From Leekyejoonella antrihumi (GTDB taxonomy: Bacteria; Actinomycetota; Actinomycetes; Actinomycetales; Dermatophilaceae), in contig NZ_VCQV01000002.1 of the NCBI RefSeq assembly GCF_007845645.1, positions 1 through 64,000 of the forward strand: a DNA stretch of 64,000 bases. Reading direction: 5' to 3'. A program made the position numbers and the translations under genes. Below are positions 8,398 to 17,357 of this stretch, in pieces (positions within the stretch are counted from its first letter, which is position 1; each line of letters opens with the position of its first letter). A model generated the notes under the pieces. It was not told where the DNA came from. It saw nothing but the letters and a program-made list of their open reading frames with translations, and did no database searches.

Positions 8398-10062
8398 ATG
8401 CGATTCGACCTTGTGCTCAAGAACGCGAACATCCTGACCGGCGACCCCGCCCGGCCGCGCGCGCATGCGATGGCAGTGCACAACGGCCGAATCGTGGCTC
8501 TGGCCCAGGCCTCGGGAGAGGAACTTTCAGGTGTGGTCGAAAGAGACGCCGGTGGTTCGACCGTCGTGCCCGGCTTCCATGACGCGCACTGTCACACCGC
8601 GTGGTACGGCTTGTCCTTGGTCGAACTACGCCTGGACGAGCCAGAGGTCACTTCCGTGGAAGTGGTCTATGACAGAGTTGCGCAACGGGCACGGTCCACG
8701 CCCAAAGGGCAATGGATCATCGGTAGCGGCCACCACCCCCGTCGAATGGGCGGAGCAACACCGACGCTCGCCATGCTGGACGAGGTGGCTCCCGAGCACC
8801 CGGTGTGGCTGATCGCATCGTCCGGCCACGCCTCAGTGGTCAACAGTTCGGCATTGTCCATGTTGGACCTGAGTCAGCTACCCGAGCGCGCCCAGCCTGG
8901 ACGCGACTCAACTGGGCGTTTCACCGGGTTGCTGGAGGAGGAGGCCCACGCACTCGTCCTGACCCAGGCTCGCCCATATACGACCGATCAGATCACCGCG
9001 GCCGTCGGTCGCGCCCATCAGCAGTACCTCAGCGAAGGCATTACCAGTGTGCAAGAGGCTGGTATCGGGTCTGGGCTCGTTGGCCGTTCTGCGGCCGAGG
9101 CGCAGGCGTATCAGCAGGCGCGGGAGCAGGGGTTGTTGCGTGTCCGGACCACCCTGATGCCGGCGGGAGAAGTGCTGCACCGGCTCGACCTGCCCGATTC
9201 GGGAACACCGTCCAGTTCGCTGGACCTCGGCATGAGAACAGGATTCGGTGACGAATGGTTGCGGATCGGTCCGGTCAAGCTCTTTACCGACGGTTCGGTG
9301 CTGGGCCGGACCGCGGCGCTGAAGGCGGGCTACCCCGAAGGGGTCCACGAGTCGGCACGGATCCAGCAGGACCAGCAGTGGCTGCGGACTCGGATGATCG
9401 AAGCGCACTGCGCAGGATGGCAACTCGCGGTCCATGCGCAAGGGGACAGCGCGATCGACTTCGTACTGGACTGCTTCGAGGAAGCCCTGGCCATCCAGCC
9501 TCGGCGGGACCATCGCCATCGCATCGAGCACTGTTCAATCGCCACCGTGGAAGCCCTTGAACGGATCGCCGAGCTCGGCGTGGTTCCATCGCCGCAAGGG
9601 CGCTTTGTGGGGCTTGTCGGTGATGGGATGCTGGACCTGCTCTCGGCGGAACAACTGCCAAATGTCTATCGAGCGAAGTCGTTCCTAGACCGGGGGATCA
9701 CGCTTCCTGGAAGTTCGGATCGCCCCTGCTCAGACGGCAGGCCGATGCGGGGGATCCACGACATGGTCAACCGGCGCACGGACTCCGGTGCCAGTTTTAA
9801 CCCGCAGGAGGCGGTCAGCGTCGAGGAGGCCATCCGGGCCTACACCTGGGGATCGGCCTATGCGACGTTCCAGGAGGGGAGCCTTGGAACGCTCGAGCGC
9901 GGGAAACTAGCTGACTTCGTGGTCCTGGACGATGATCCAACTGTCATTGCGCCCGAGCGTCTCGAAGACGTGGAGGTGCTGGCCACCGCTGTAGGCGGCG
10001 TGTTCGGGTTCGATCCCACCGACCGCTTTGGCGGACCACGCGAATCTGACAACCGATGCTGA
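8398..10062 (+). CDS. Amidohydrolase, YtcJ-like
   Basis: Second metal-dependent amidohydrolase, 554 residues. The metal motif DAHCH starts near residue 62; later features are VHAQGDSAID and the HRHRIEHCS strand, LPGSSDRPCSDG near the last metal ligand, and the closing GTLERGKLADFVVLDDDP. The ATG at 8398 follows CAGGAGA at 8384-8390, a strong ribosome site; the longer frame back to 8143 overlaps the acyl-CoA synthetase and is not coding. It differs from the other YtcJ-like genes (no WGDQHRD motif), so it may act on another intermediate. It is followed directly by a CoA-transferase, repeating the order seen at 2331-5316. Confidence 0.85.
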   Translation: MRFDLVLKNANILTGDPARPRAHAMAVHNGRIVALAQASGEELSGVVERDAGGSTVVPGFHDAHCHTAWYGLSLVELRLDEPEVTSVEVVYDRVAQRARSTPKGQWIIGSGHHPRRMGGATPTLAMLDEVAPEHPVWLIASSGHASVVNSSALSMLDLSQLPERAQPGRDSTGRFTGLLEEEAHALVLTQARPYTTDQITAAVGRAHQQYLSEGITSVQEAGIGSGLVGRSAAEAQAYQQAREQGLLRVRTTLMPAGEVLHRLDLPDSGTPSSSLDLGMRTGFGDEWLRIGPVKLFTDGSVLGRTAALKAGYPEGVHESARIQQDQQWLRTRMIEAHCAGWQLAVHAQGDSAIDFVLDCFEEALAIQPRRDHRHRIEHCSIATVEALERIAELGVVPSPQGRFVGLVGDGMLDLLSAEQLPNVYRAKSFLDRGITLPGSSDRPCSDGRPMRGIHDMVNRRTDSGASFNPQEAVSVEEAIRAYTWGSAYATFQEGSLGTLERGKLADFVVLDDDPTVIAPERLEDVEVLATAVGGVFGFDPTDRFGGPRESDNRC

Positions 10063-10144
10063 TGCATCGACTCACGCACGGGGTCAACTGATGCGCGCCG
10101 CCTGTCAAAAGGTTGCGAACACGAGAGATAGGAACCTTCCGAAC

Positions 10145-11350
10145 ATGCCCCCACACACCGCCTGGACATCGCAGACTCCCCCGTTGGAGGGTGTCGTCGT
10201 CTTGGACCTGTCCCGTTACATTGCCGGGCCGTACTGCACGATGCTGATGGCGGATGCCGGAGCGACGATCATCAAGGTCGAACCACCTGCCGGGGACGAC
10301 ACCCGAGGACTCGAACCATTCGTGCCGGGGCCATCGGGAGAAAGTGTCAGTGCCTACTTTATCCGGATGAACCGAGGCAAAAAGAGCATCGTTCTTGACC
10401 TCAAGACGGCGTCCGGTCGAGAGGAACTGGCAGCGCTGGTGCGGAAGGCCGACGTCCTGGTCGAGAACTTCGCGGCGGGTGTGCTCGAACGGCTCGGCTT
10501 CCCGCAGGAGCATCTGTATGAGATCAATCCATCCTTGATCTATTGCTCTGTCAGCGGGTTCGGGCACAGCCAATCACCAATGAAACATCGACCGGCCTAC
10601 AACATCGTGGCCGAGTACGAGGCCGGCGTCTTCTATCAGAAGGACGCGAACGCGATCCCGGCGCCAGTCGGACCCCCGGTCGGCGACATGTTTCCCGCGT
10701 TGCACGCGCTGAGCGGCCTGCTGATGGCGCTCTACCGAAAGGCGATGACCGGCGAGGGAGGTCGGGTCGACATCGCGATGTACGACTCGATGCTCTCACT
10801 CAACGAGATCAGGAGCACCTACGCGCTCCTCTACGGAAAGGACTGGGACCCATCCGCGCACCCGTTCTACGCCCCCTACGGAGTCTTCCCGGTCCGAGAC
10901 GGCTACATCTGCATCGACGTGACCACACCACCCCAGTGGGAAGGATTCTGTGAGGCGATCGGGTCCCCTGAAATAGCGCAACGTGCCGGGCTAGGCACCG
11001 GGCCGGAGCGAGTCAAACGCTTTGACGAGGTAATCCGGGAACCGCTCGAACAATGGCTGAGCAGACAGACAAGGGACGAGGCGGTAGACCGGCTCTCAGA
11101 ATATCGGGTACCGGCGGCGGTAATCCGAAACCCGGGTGAGGCGCTGGCATCGAGTCAGGCCCGTTCTCGCGAAATGGAGCTGGAGGTGTCGGGGGATGGG
11201 GTCAGCATCACGACGGTCGGCAATCCGATCAAGATCGACAACTGGTGTGGTCGAGCACACGGAAAAGCGCCCAGCCTGAACGGGGATCGTGACTGGATCC
11301 TGCGAGAGATCCTTGGCCGAACCATCGAAGTCGAAGAGTCGCGGAGGTGA
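10145..11350 (+). CDS. Class III CoA-transferase (CaiB/BaiF family), second copy
   Basis: Paralogue of the transferase at 4072, clearly related over its full length (LDLSRYIAGPYCTMLMADAG against LDLTRFVSGPYCTMLMADAG; RPAYNIVAEYEAGVFY against RPAFNLIAEYEAGVFS). The predicted catalytic Asp181 lies in VGDMFPALHALSG. The ATG at 10145 is preceded by AGGAA about ten bases upstream and gives the same Asp position as the first copy; in-frame ATGs at 10028 and 10091 are possible but would overlap the amidohydrolase or add an atypical leader. The two copies have clearly diverged at protein level, so this is not a recent duplication, and they may serve different acids in the same pathway. Confidence 0.85.
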   Translation: MPPHTAWTSQTPPLEGVVVLDLSRYIAGPYCTMLMADAGATIIKVEPPAGDDTRGLEPFVPGPSGESVSAYFIRMNRGKKSIVLDLKTASGREELAALVRKADVLVENFAAGVLERLGFPQEHLYEINPSLIYCSVSGFGHSQSPMKHRPAYNIVAEYEAGVFYQKDANAIPAPVGPPVGDMFPALHALSGLLMALYRKAMTGEGGRVDIAMYDSMLSLNEIRSTYALLYGKDWDPSAHPFYAPYGVFPVRDGYICIDVTTPPQWEGFCEAIGSPEIAQRAGLGTGPERVKRFDEVIREPLEQWLSRQTRDEAVDRLSEYRVPAAVIRNPGEALASSQARSREMELEVSGDGVSITTVGNPIKIDNWCGRAHGKAPSLNGDRDWILREILGRTIEVEESRR

Positions 11351-11354
11351 CCCT

Positions 11355-12257
11355 GTGCCCATTACAACAGAAATGATCGGGCGCACCGGCGCGCCTGCGT
11401 CCGAGCACGTCGAGGACCGTTGGCTGATGAACTATGCGGCGGCCGTCGGCGACCTGACGCCGCACTACTACGACAACCGCGGCGACACTGTCCTGCCGGG
11501 TCACCCGGCCTACATCTCGCACCTGGAGTGGGAAGCGATCTCCAACCTCCACGAGGTACTGGGCGAACTGACGGCGATCGAGCGGTTGCAGGGGGTGCAC
11601 AGCTATAACCACACCGCTCTCAGCCGCGAAGTCCGCTCCGGTGACGTGCTCAGCTCCATAACCTCGGTTGTGGGAGTAGAACGACGTCGGTCCGGTGCCC
11701 GCCTCACGCTGAAGACCGTAACCACCGACGTCCGCGACGAGGTCGTGGCGATCTCCCACACCGCCACAGTCTTCCGGGGGGTTCCACTGAACGGGGACAC
11801 GCTCGTCCCGGATGCCCCGGTTTCGCAGAGACCCGCTGCAGCTGATCGTTCATCCAGATCCGGCACGATTCAGATCGGACCCCTTGCACCGTATGTGTTT
11901 TCCGAGTGCGCACGGGACTACGGGATCATCCACACCGATATCGAGGTCGCGACACGGGCTGGACTTCCCGGGCTGATTCTCCACGGCACTGGCACCATCG
12001 CCTACGCGCTGAGCGACATCGTCAACCACGAGCTGGGCGGCGACCCGACGGCCGTGGCGGGGTTCCAGGCAAGCCTGCGTGCCATGGTGATGTGCCCCTC
12101 GACCACGCGGATCGAGGTCTTCGATGACCGCCCGCACGGGACAGTCTGGTTTGAACTTCTGACCGAGGATGGCAGCCGGGCCATCTCGCAGGGCGCTGTC
12201 CGCGTCCGTCCGACATCACCACCGCCAGCCGTCGCACGCAATCGCGCCCTGACCTGA
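11355..12257 (+). CDS. Two-domain MaoC/FAS1-like hot-dog dehydratase
   Basis: About 300 residues, twice the size of the MaoC-like gene at 6240, fitting a double hot-dog protein with an N-terminal FAS1-dehydratase-like half and a C-terminal MaoC-like half. The N-half shows YAAAVGDLTPHYYDN and HPAYISHLEW; the C-half shows RDYGIIHTDIEVATRAGLPG and LILHGTGTIAYALSDIVNHE, the usual hydration-loop and central helix. GTG at 11355 is chosen because GGAGGTG (11343-11349) is ideally spaced; the longer frame from 11289 overlaps the CoA-transferase. The likely reaction is hydration of an enoyl-CoA made by the neighbouring CoA-activating enzymes. Confidence 0.75.
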   Translation: MPITTEMIGRTGAPASEHVEDRWLMNYAAAVGDLTPHYYDNRGDTVLPGHPAYISHLEWEAISNLHEVLGELTAIERLQGVHSYNHTALSREVRSGDVLSSITSVVGVERRRSGARLTLKTVTTDVRDEVVAISHTATVFRGVPLNGDTLVPDAPVSQRPAAADRSSRSGTIQIGPLAPYVFSECARDYGIIHTDIEVATRAGLPGLILHGTGTIAYALSDIVNHELGGDPTAVAGFQASLRAMVMCPSTTRIEVFDDRPHGTVWFELLTEDGSRAISQGAVRVRPTSPPPAVARNRALT

Positions 12258-12265
12258 GGAGAACC

Positions 12266-12616
12266 ATGAGCAGCCACTACCACGACCCAACCGATATGGA
12301 CCTCCTGAGCGAGGTGCGCAAGTCGGCACCGCGAGAGTTCGCCGCATGGATGCAGCTCGATCAGGTGGTTGGTATCGAGGACGGTGCGATCCCGTTGAAG
12401 TACAGGGAGCTCATCGCGATTGCCTGCGCCCACGTGACGCAATGCGTTTACTGCATCGAGGAACACGTCGGTGCCGCGAAGCGAGCAGGCGTGTCCCGAG
12501 ATGAGCTTGCCGAGGCGGCGCTCCTTGCCGCAGCGCTGCGAGCCGGGGGGGCAGGAGCGCACAGTGCGCTGGCAATGAAACTCTACGACAGCGCCACACC
12601 GGCGGAGCCGCAGTGA
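12266..12616 (+). CDS. AhpD-like carboxymuconolactone decarboxylase family protein
   Basis: Small helical protein of 116 residues. It carries the AhpD-type redox motif: C60-x2-C63-x3-H67 in QCVYCIEEH, followed by VGAAKRAG, and the conserved PLKYRELIAIACA helix before it. Such proteins are either peroxidase-linked disulfide carriers or decarboxylases; the CxxC form points to a redox or peroxide-handling role rather than ring-cleavage decarboxylation. AGGAG precedes the ATG. It follows the hot-dog gene by eight bases and is followed by the nitroreductase-like gene, so the three probably work together on an oxidative step. Confidence 0.85.
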   Translation: MSSHYHDPTDMDLLSEVRKSAPREFAAWMQLDQVVGIEDGAIPLKYRELIAIACAHVTQCVYCIEEHVGAAKRAGVSRDELAEAALLAAALRAGGAGAHSALAMKLYDSATPAEPQ

Positions 12617-12683
12617 ACGAATCCGGCTCAGCCCAGCGTCCATCTCGCACAGCAAACCCAACACATCTGGACGGAGTCATCGA

Positions 12684-13997
12684 ATGAGCGGCGAAGCGCC
12701 CGACGTGGCCAGCCACCTGAAGATCAGCCCACAAGAACGAACGGCACTGGAGAGTGTGGCAAGCTTCCCGCTGCTGGCAGGAATCTATGGCCGCCGGTCT
12801 CGCCGGTTCCCGGTGGGCGGAGAGATCCCCGCGGGCCCCCTCGCCTGGAAGAGCCCCCAAGACCCGCAGCCGCTCAGTGACCTGGAGCGTGCGCTGATCC
12901 TGTCAACCGTCACGGGTGTCACCGGCTGGCACCACGGCATCGTCCACCACCCGGGCTACGCACCCGCGTTTCCAAACTACAGCGGGTCGGCAAGCGGGCG
13001 CACGTTCCCCTCAGCAGCCGGATTCCATACCTCGCAGTTCTTCTTCACGGACGACTCGGGCGTCTACTACCTACCCACCAGAGATGCGGCACCGAATGTT
13101 CCGGTCGTAGACGGTGAAGTAGATCTCGACGAGTGGCTCGCCGCGACAACCACTCGGTACCAGAAGCTGTCCGACGACCGGGTATACCTGCCACGGGAGG
13201 AGCCATTCCTCGAAGGCCATAACACCTGGATTGCCAACGCGCCCGGGAGCTTGCTGGTCATCCCCGTAGCAGACCTCGCCCAGCACCTGCTGGCAAATCT
13301 CGCGTTCTTCGCACAGAACGGTTACGTCATCTACGACGACGTCCACGGTCGAGCGATTCCCGGCATCCAGCAGTTCAGCCATCTTCGACACTTCGACACC
13401 CCGATGTCGCTGACATTCGTCGAGCAGTACACACTCGCGGAGGCCTCCGCCGAACTGATGACGGCCACCTACAACGGACACCTGCTGCTTGGTGCAATGG
13501 GCCTGGGAGGGTGGTCCTTCGACGGAATCGACCGGCTCTCGATCCTCGGTGCCTCCGGGGCCGAAGGAGTGCCAGGGCTTGGATTCTCGGTGCAACACGA
13601 TGATCGGTGGGCGATGCCCAACCCGACAGGACTGCCGGGGGTGTTCGAGACCTTCTCCCGACCACACTTCCCCGACGTCGCCGCGGCCGTTCTCGGCTTT
13701 GTCGACCGGAAGTTCGGGCCGGGAGGTCCGTTCCATCCCGACACCCCAGGACCATGGACGGAGAGCGCCGCAGTCCGGGCAAGCGCCGCACCGTACGACA
13801 ACAAGTTCATCGAACTGCTCACTCTGGAAGCGACATACATCGATGAGACTTTCGGAAAGTTCCCCGGAACTGTGCCCACCGTGCAGATCATGAACTACTT
13901 GCAAGCGCAGCACCTGGACACCCAGTTCTACGACGCGAAGTTCGCGCCCGGCGCGTACCTGACGACGCATGCCAACCACCAACGTGACTGGCACTGA
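12684..13997 (+). CDS. Protein of unknown function with nitroreductase-like features
   Basis: A 437-residue protein I cannot assign firmly. The start contains FPLLAGIYGRRSRRFPVGGE and LSDLERALILSTVTGVTGWH, reminiscent of the FMN-phosphate-binding RRS-R segment and first helix of nitroreductases. The centre has MTATYNGHLLLGAMGLGGWS, like the helix ending in the GLG turn of that fold. The rest, with many aromatic residues and a tail TQFYDAKFAPGAYL, is not familiar. A flavin-dependent reductase or dehydrogenase would suit its place between the AhpD-like protein and the aldehyde dehydrogenase. No signal peptide or membrane segment is seen. The flavin reading is inference. Confidence 0.5.
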   Translation: MSGEAPDVASHLKISPQERTALESVASFPLLAGIYGRRSRRFPVGGEIPAGPLAWKSPQDPQPLSDLERALILSTVTGVTGWHHGIVHHPGYAPAFPNYSGSASGRTFPSAAGFHTSQFFFTDDSGVYYLPTRDAAPNVPVVDGEVDLDEWLAATTTRYQKLSDDRVYLPREEPFLEGHNTWIANAPGSLLVIPVADLAQHLLANLAFFAQNGYVIYDDVHGRAIPGIQQFSHLRHFDTPMSLTFVEQYTLAEASAELMTATYNGHLLLGAMGLGGWSFDGIDRLSILGASGAEGVPGLGFSVQHDDRWAMPNPTGLPGVFETFSRPHFPDVAAAVLGFVDRKFGPGGPFHPDTPGPWTESAAVRASAAPYDNKFIELLTLEATYIDETFGKFPGTVPTVQIMNYLQAQHLDTQFYDAKFAPGAYLTTHANHQRDWH

Positions 13998-14056
13998 CGC
14001 CAGTCCCGACACCGCGGGTGCACTGTCCCAGCACCACCCTTTGGAGGCACTTTCGT

Positions 14057-15541
14057 ATGACCACGACCCACCCGGGATTGCCGGACACCATCCGCACCCA
14101 GGCATTCATCGACGGTCAATTCGCTGACGCGTCCCACGGCGCCACCTTCGACAGCCTCGAGCCGGCCACCGGCCAAGTCATCGCCCAGATCTCCGCATGC
14201 ACGGAGGTCGACGTCGACCGTGCTGTCCGGTCGGCTCGAGCGGCATTCGAGCGTGGCGACTGGAGCAGGGCCGCGCCTACGGTCCGAAAAGCGTCGCTGC
14301 TGAAGTTCGCGGAACTGATTGAGACCCACGGTGATGAACTGACCCTGACCGAGTCGATCGACGCAGGAAGACCGACCTGTGACGTCCGTGATGCCGACCT
14401 GCCCGACGTCTTGACCACCATCCGCTGGTACGCCGAGGCCATTGACAAAGTGTTTGGCAAGACCTCTCCTTCCGACAACGACCACGTGGGCCTGATCGTC
14501 CGCGAACCCGTCGGAGTCGTTGGCGGGGTGCTTCCGTGGAACTTCCCAATGGCGATGCTCGCCTGGAAGATCGGCCCCGCGCTTGCCACGGGAAACTCGG
14601 TTGTCATCAAGCCACCAGAGCTCGCTTCACTGACCACGCTGCGACTTGCCGAGCTTGCGACCGAAGCCGGCATCCCACGGGGCGTGTTCAATGTGGTCCC
14701 CGGGCTGGGGCACGTTGCCGGAAAAGCTCTTGGACTCCACCCGGACGTGGACATGATCACCTTCACCGGGTCAACCGAGGTTGGTCGGGAATTTCTCCGG
14801 TATTCGGCCGACAGCAACTTGAAGCGCATCGTGCTCGAACTCGGCGGCAAGAGCCCGCAGATCGTCATGGCCGACTGCAGAGACAACCTGGGCGCCGTCG
14901 CCGCCGATCTCGCTGACGCCGCGTTCTGGGCCGCTGGACAAAACTGCAGCGCTGGGTCGCGGATCCTGGTGCACTCCTCGATCAAGGCGGAGCTCGTGGA
15001 GGCGCTCAAAGCGGAAGCCGAACGACGGACAGTCGGCGAACCGACAGACCATGCCACCGTGATCGGGCCATTGATCGAATCGTCCGCGTTGGAGCGGGTG
15101 CTCGACTACGTCCAGCAAGCCCAGGACGACGGCGCCACGCTAGTCACGGGCGGCAAGCGTCTCTTGACCGACAGCGGTGGATGGTTCGTCGGTGCCACGG
15201 TACTAGCCGATGTTCGTCCGGAGATGTCGGTGGCCCGTGAGGAGATCTTCGGCCCGGTGGTATCGGTCCTGTCCTTCGACGACGAGGACGATGCCACGCT
15301 CCTCGCGAATGACACCTCATACGGACTGGCCGCAACTGTCTGGTCTAGGAACATCGACACAGCACTACGCACGGCCCGCAGTATCCGCGCCGGCACTGTC
15401 GCCGTCAACGGCTACAGCGAGGGCGACATCACCACCCCGTTCGGCGGCTACCGGCAGTCCGGCTTCGGCGGGCGCGACAACGGACTGGAAGCACTTGAGC
15501 AGTACACCGAGACCAAGACCATCTGGATCACCATCCACTAG
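14057..15541 (+). CDS. NAD(P)-dependent aldehyde dehydrogenase
   Basis: Oxidises an aldehyde to its acid. The catalytic cysteine is Cys297 in AAGQNCSAGS; the general-base glutamate lies in VLELGGKSPQ near residue 263; the cofactor-binding lysine lies in VVIKPPELAS, and FTGSTEVGR forms the Rossmann turn. At 494 residues it is full length, and EIFGPVVSVLSF and FGGYRQSGFGGRDNG near the end are typical. The ATG at 14057 lies ten bases after GGAGG (14042-14046); the longer frame from 14018 has no ribosome site. It fits the end of an oxidative branch producing an acid for CoA activation. Confidence 0.9.
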   Translation: MTTTHPGLPDTIRTQAFIDGQFADASHGATFDSLEPATGQVIAQISACTEVDVDRAVRSARAAFERGDWSRAAPTVRKASLLKFAELIETHGDELTLTESIDAGRPTCDVRDADLPDVLTTIRWYAEAIDKVFGKTSPSDNDHVGLIVREPVGVVGGVLPWNFPMAMLAWKIGPALATGNSVVIKPPELASLTTLRLAELATEAGIPRGVFNVVPGLGHVAGKALGLHPDVDMITFTGSTEVGREFLRYSADSNLKRIVLELGGKSPQIVMADCRDNLGAVAADLADAAFWAAGQNCSAGSRILVHSSIKAELVEALKAEAERRTVGEPTDHATVIGPLIESSALERVLDYVQQAQDDGATLVTGGKRLLTDSGGWFVGATVLADVRPEMSVAREEIFGPVVSVLSFDDEDDATLLANDTSYGLAATVWSRNIDTALRTARSIRAGTVAVNGYSEGDITTPFGGYRQSGFGGRDNGLEALEQYTETKTIWITIH

Positions 15542-15583
15542 ACCCATGACGCTTTAGGTACCGTCCACTTGAAGGGGAAAGCC

Positions 15584-17236
15584 ATGTCTGCAGATGATTT
15601 GATCGTTTATCCAGCCCGGCAGGTCCGCACCATGGACCCATCTCGGCCAACTGCTAGGGCGATTGCCGTTCGGGGCGACCGAATCCGGGCCGTGGGATCA
15701 CTCGATGAGTTGGCAGCGTATGGGGAGTTCTCTATCGATACCCGGTACCAGGACAAGGTGATCCTACCGGGCTTCGTCGAAGCGCATACGCATGTTATGT
15801 CCGGCGGAATGTGGGACTATGTGTACGTTGGCTATTACGATCGGACCGATCCGGATGGCCACGTCTGGGAGGGCTGCACGACGACGGGGGCCGTCGTGGA
15901 TCGGCTTCGTGAAGCCGCATCGAACCTTTCTTCGCCCGACGAAACCTTGCTTGCCTGGGGGCTCGATCCGATCTTCTTTCCGGGGGAACGCCTTGACAGA
16001 CACGACCTCGACGTCGCCTCGCGAGATAGGGCAATTGTAGTCACTCATCAGAGTGGGCACCTCCTTACGGTGAACTCGAAAGTGCTTGCCAACGAGGGAA
16101 TTACTCGTGCCACGACCGTCGAGGGCGTCGTGAAGGATGCCTCGGGAGAGCCCACAGGTGAGTTGCAAGAGCCAGCGGCAATGTCACTCGTGAGAAGTGT
16201 CCCAACTGCACGAGTGCTGAGCTTCGAAGCAGCGGCTGCCTGGCGGTTCGGAGCCGATGCTCGTAACCACGGAGTAACCACTCTCACCGACCTTGGCAGT
16301 ACGGTCCTAATGAATGACGACATGGTGCGCGTGTATCGTGCGGCGGTCGACGACCCGGACTTCCCGGCGCGAATCTCAGTCTTCTATCGGGGAGCCAGCC
16401 CTGAGGAATCGACGTCTCCCACGGCGGTGGTGAAGAAGATTCTGGAGTTGCGGAGAAGCAGTAGCGACAAACTTAGATTCGGGCACGTCAAATTAGTCCT
16501 GGATGGGTCAATTCAAGGTTTTACTGCCCGACTGCAGGAGCCAGGCTATCTTCCCGATGCCCGCAAGGGAATCTGGATCATCCCGCCCGAGACCTTTGCC
16601 CAGTCGGTTGGGCTCTTTCACGATGCCGGGCTGACAGTGCATGTGCACTGCAATGGAGATGAGGCCACTGAACTGTTCCTCGACACCATTGAGGCCGCGT
16701 TGGAGCGGCACCCGCGATGGAATCACCGACACACGGTGACACACTCTCAGCTGACCACAGCGGCGCAATATCGTCGAATGGCGGAATTGGGGATGTGCGC
16801 AAATATTTTTAGCAACCACACATGGTATTGGGGCGATCAGCACCGCGACCTGATTCTAGGCCCGGATCGGGCGTCCAGGATGAATGCCGCAGCGACTGCC
16901 CTGCGTTGTGGGGTGCCGACTACGCTCCACTGCGATACTCCGGTGACCCCCCTGGACCCGCTGGCGACTGCGTCTTACGCCGCGGATCGGCGGACCTCGA
17001 GTGGACAGATACTCGGTGAGTACGAGCGAATTAGCGTGCATCAAGCATTGCACGCGATGACGCTTGGAGCCGCCTACACCCTGAAGATGGATCACGAGAT
17101 TGGCTCGCTCGAGGCGGGAAAGTATGCGGACTTCGCTATCTTGGGGGATGACCCCTGGGACAAAGAAGCACCAGCACTTCGGGAAATTGAGGTGTTTGGA
17201 AGCGTCGTTGGGGGAAGGCACTTTCCCAAACAGTAA
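15584..17236 (+). CDS. Amidohydrolase, YtcJ-like, third copy
   Basis: A 550-residue amidohydrolase with the metal motif EAHTH (residues 66-70), VHVHCNGDEA in the middle, HTVTHSQL, then HTWYWGDQHRD and LHCDTPVTPLDP, and the closing GSLEAGKYADFAILGDDP. The WGDQHRD segment is shared with the enzyme at 2331. GAAGGGGAAA directly before the ATG at 15584 decides the start over the TTG at 15569. The gene uses visibly more A- and T-ending codons than its neighbours (the stretch around 16790-16850 is almost AT-rich), suggesting separate acquisition. Substrate unknown. Confidence 0.85.
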   Translation: MSADDLIVYPARQVRTMDPSRPTARAIAVRGDRIRAVGSLDELAAYGEFSIDTRYQDKVILPGFVEAHTHVMSGGMWDYVYVGYYDRTDPDGHVWEGCTTTGAVVDRLREAASNLSSPDETLLAWGLDPIFFPGERLDRHDLDVASRDRAIVVTHQSGHLLTVNSKVLANEGITRATTVEGVVKDASGEPTGELQEPAAMSLVRSVPTARVLSFEAAAAWRFGADARNHGVTTLTDLGSTVLMNDDMVRVYRAAVDDPDFPARISVFYRGASPEESTSPTAVVKKILELRRSSSDKLRFGHVKLVLDGSIQGFTARLQEPGYLPDARKGIWIIPPETFAQSVGLFHDAGLTVHVHCNGDEATELFLDTIEAALERHPRWNHRHTVTHSQLTTAAQYRRMAELGMCANIFSNHTWYWGDQHRDLILGPDRASRMNAAATALRCGVPTTLHCDTPVTPLDPLATASYAADRRTSSGQILGEYERISVHQALHAMTLGAAYTLKMDHEIGSLEAGKYADFAILGDDPWDKEAPALREIEVFGSVVGGRHFPKQ

Positions 17237-17357
17237 ATGGCCGAGTGGTCGTGAGTCAGTGGTCTGGGGAAGTGATAGAAAATCCCCGTGCCAGCAACTG
17301 TTGTCGGCACCGCGGTCTCAGAAGCCTCGAACTGAACCAAGTAGAGATGGAGCTTGT

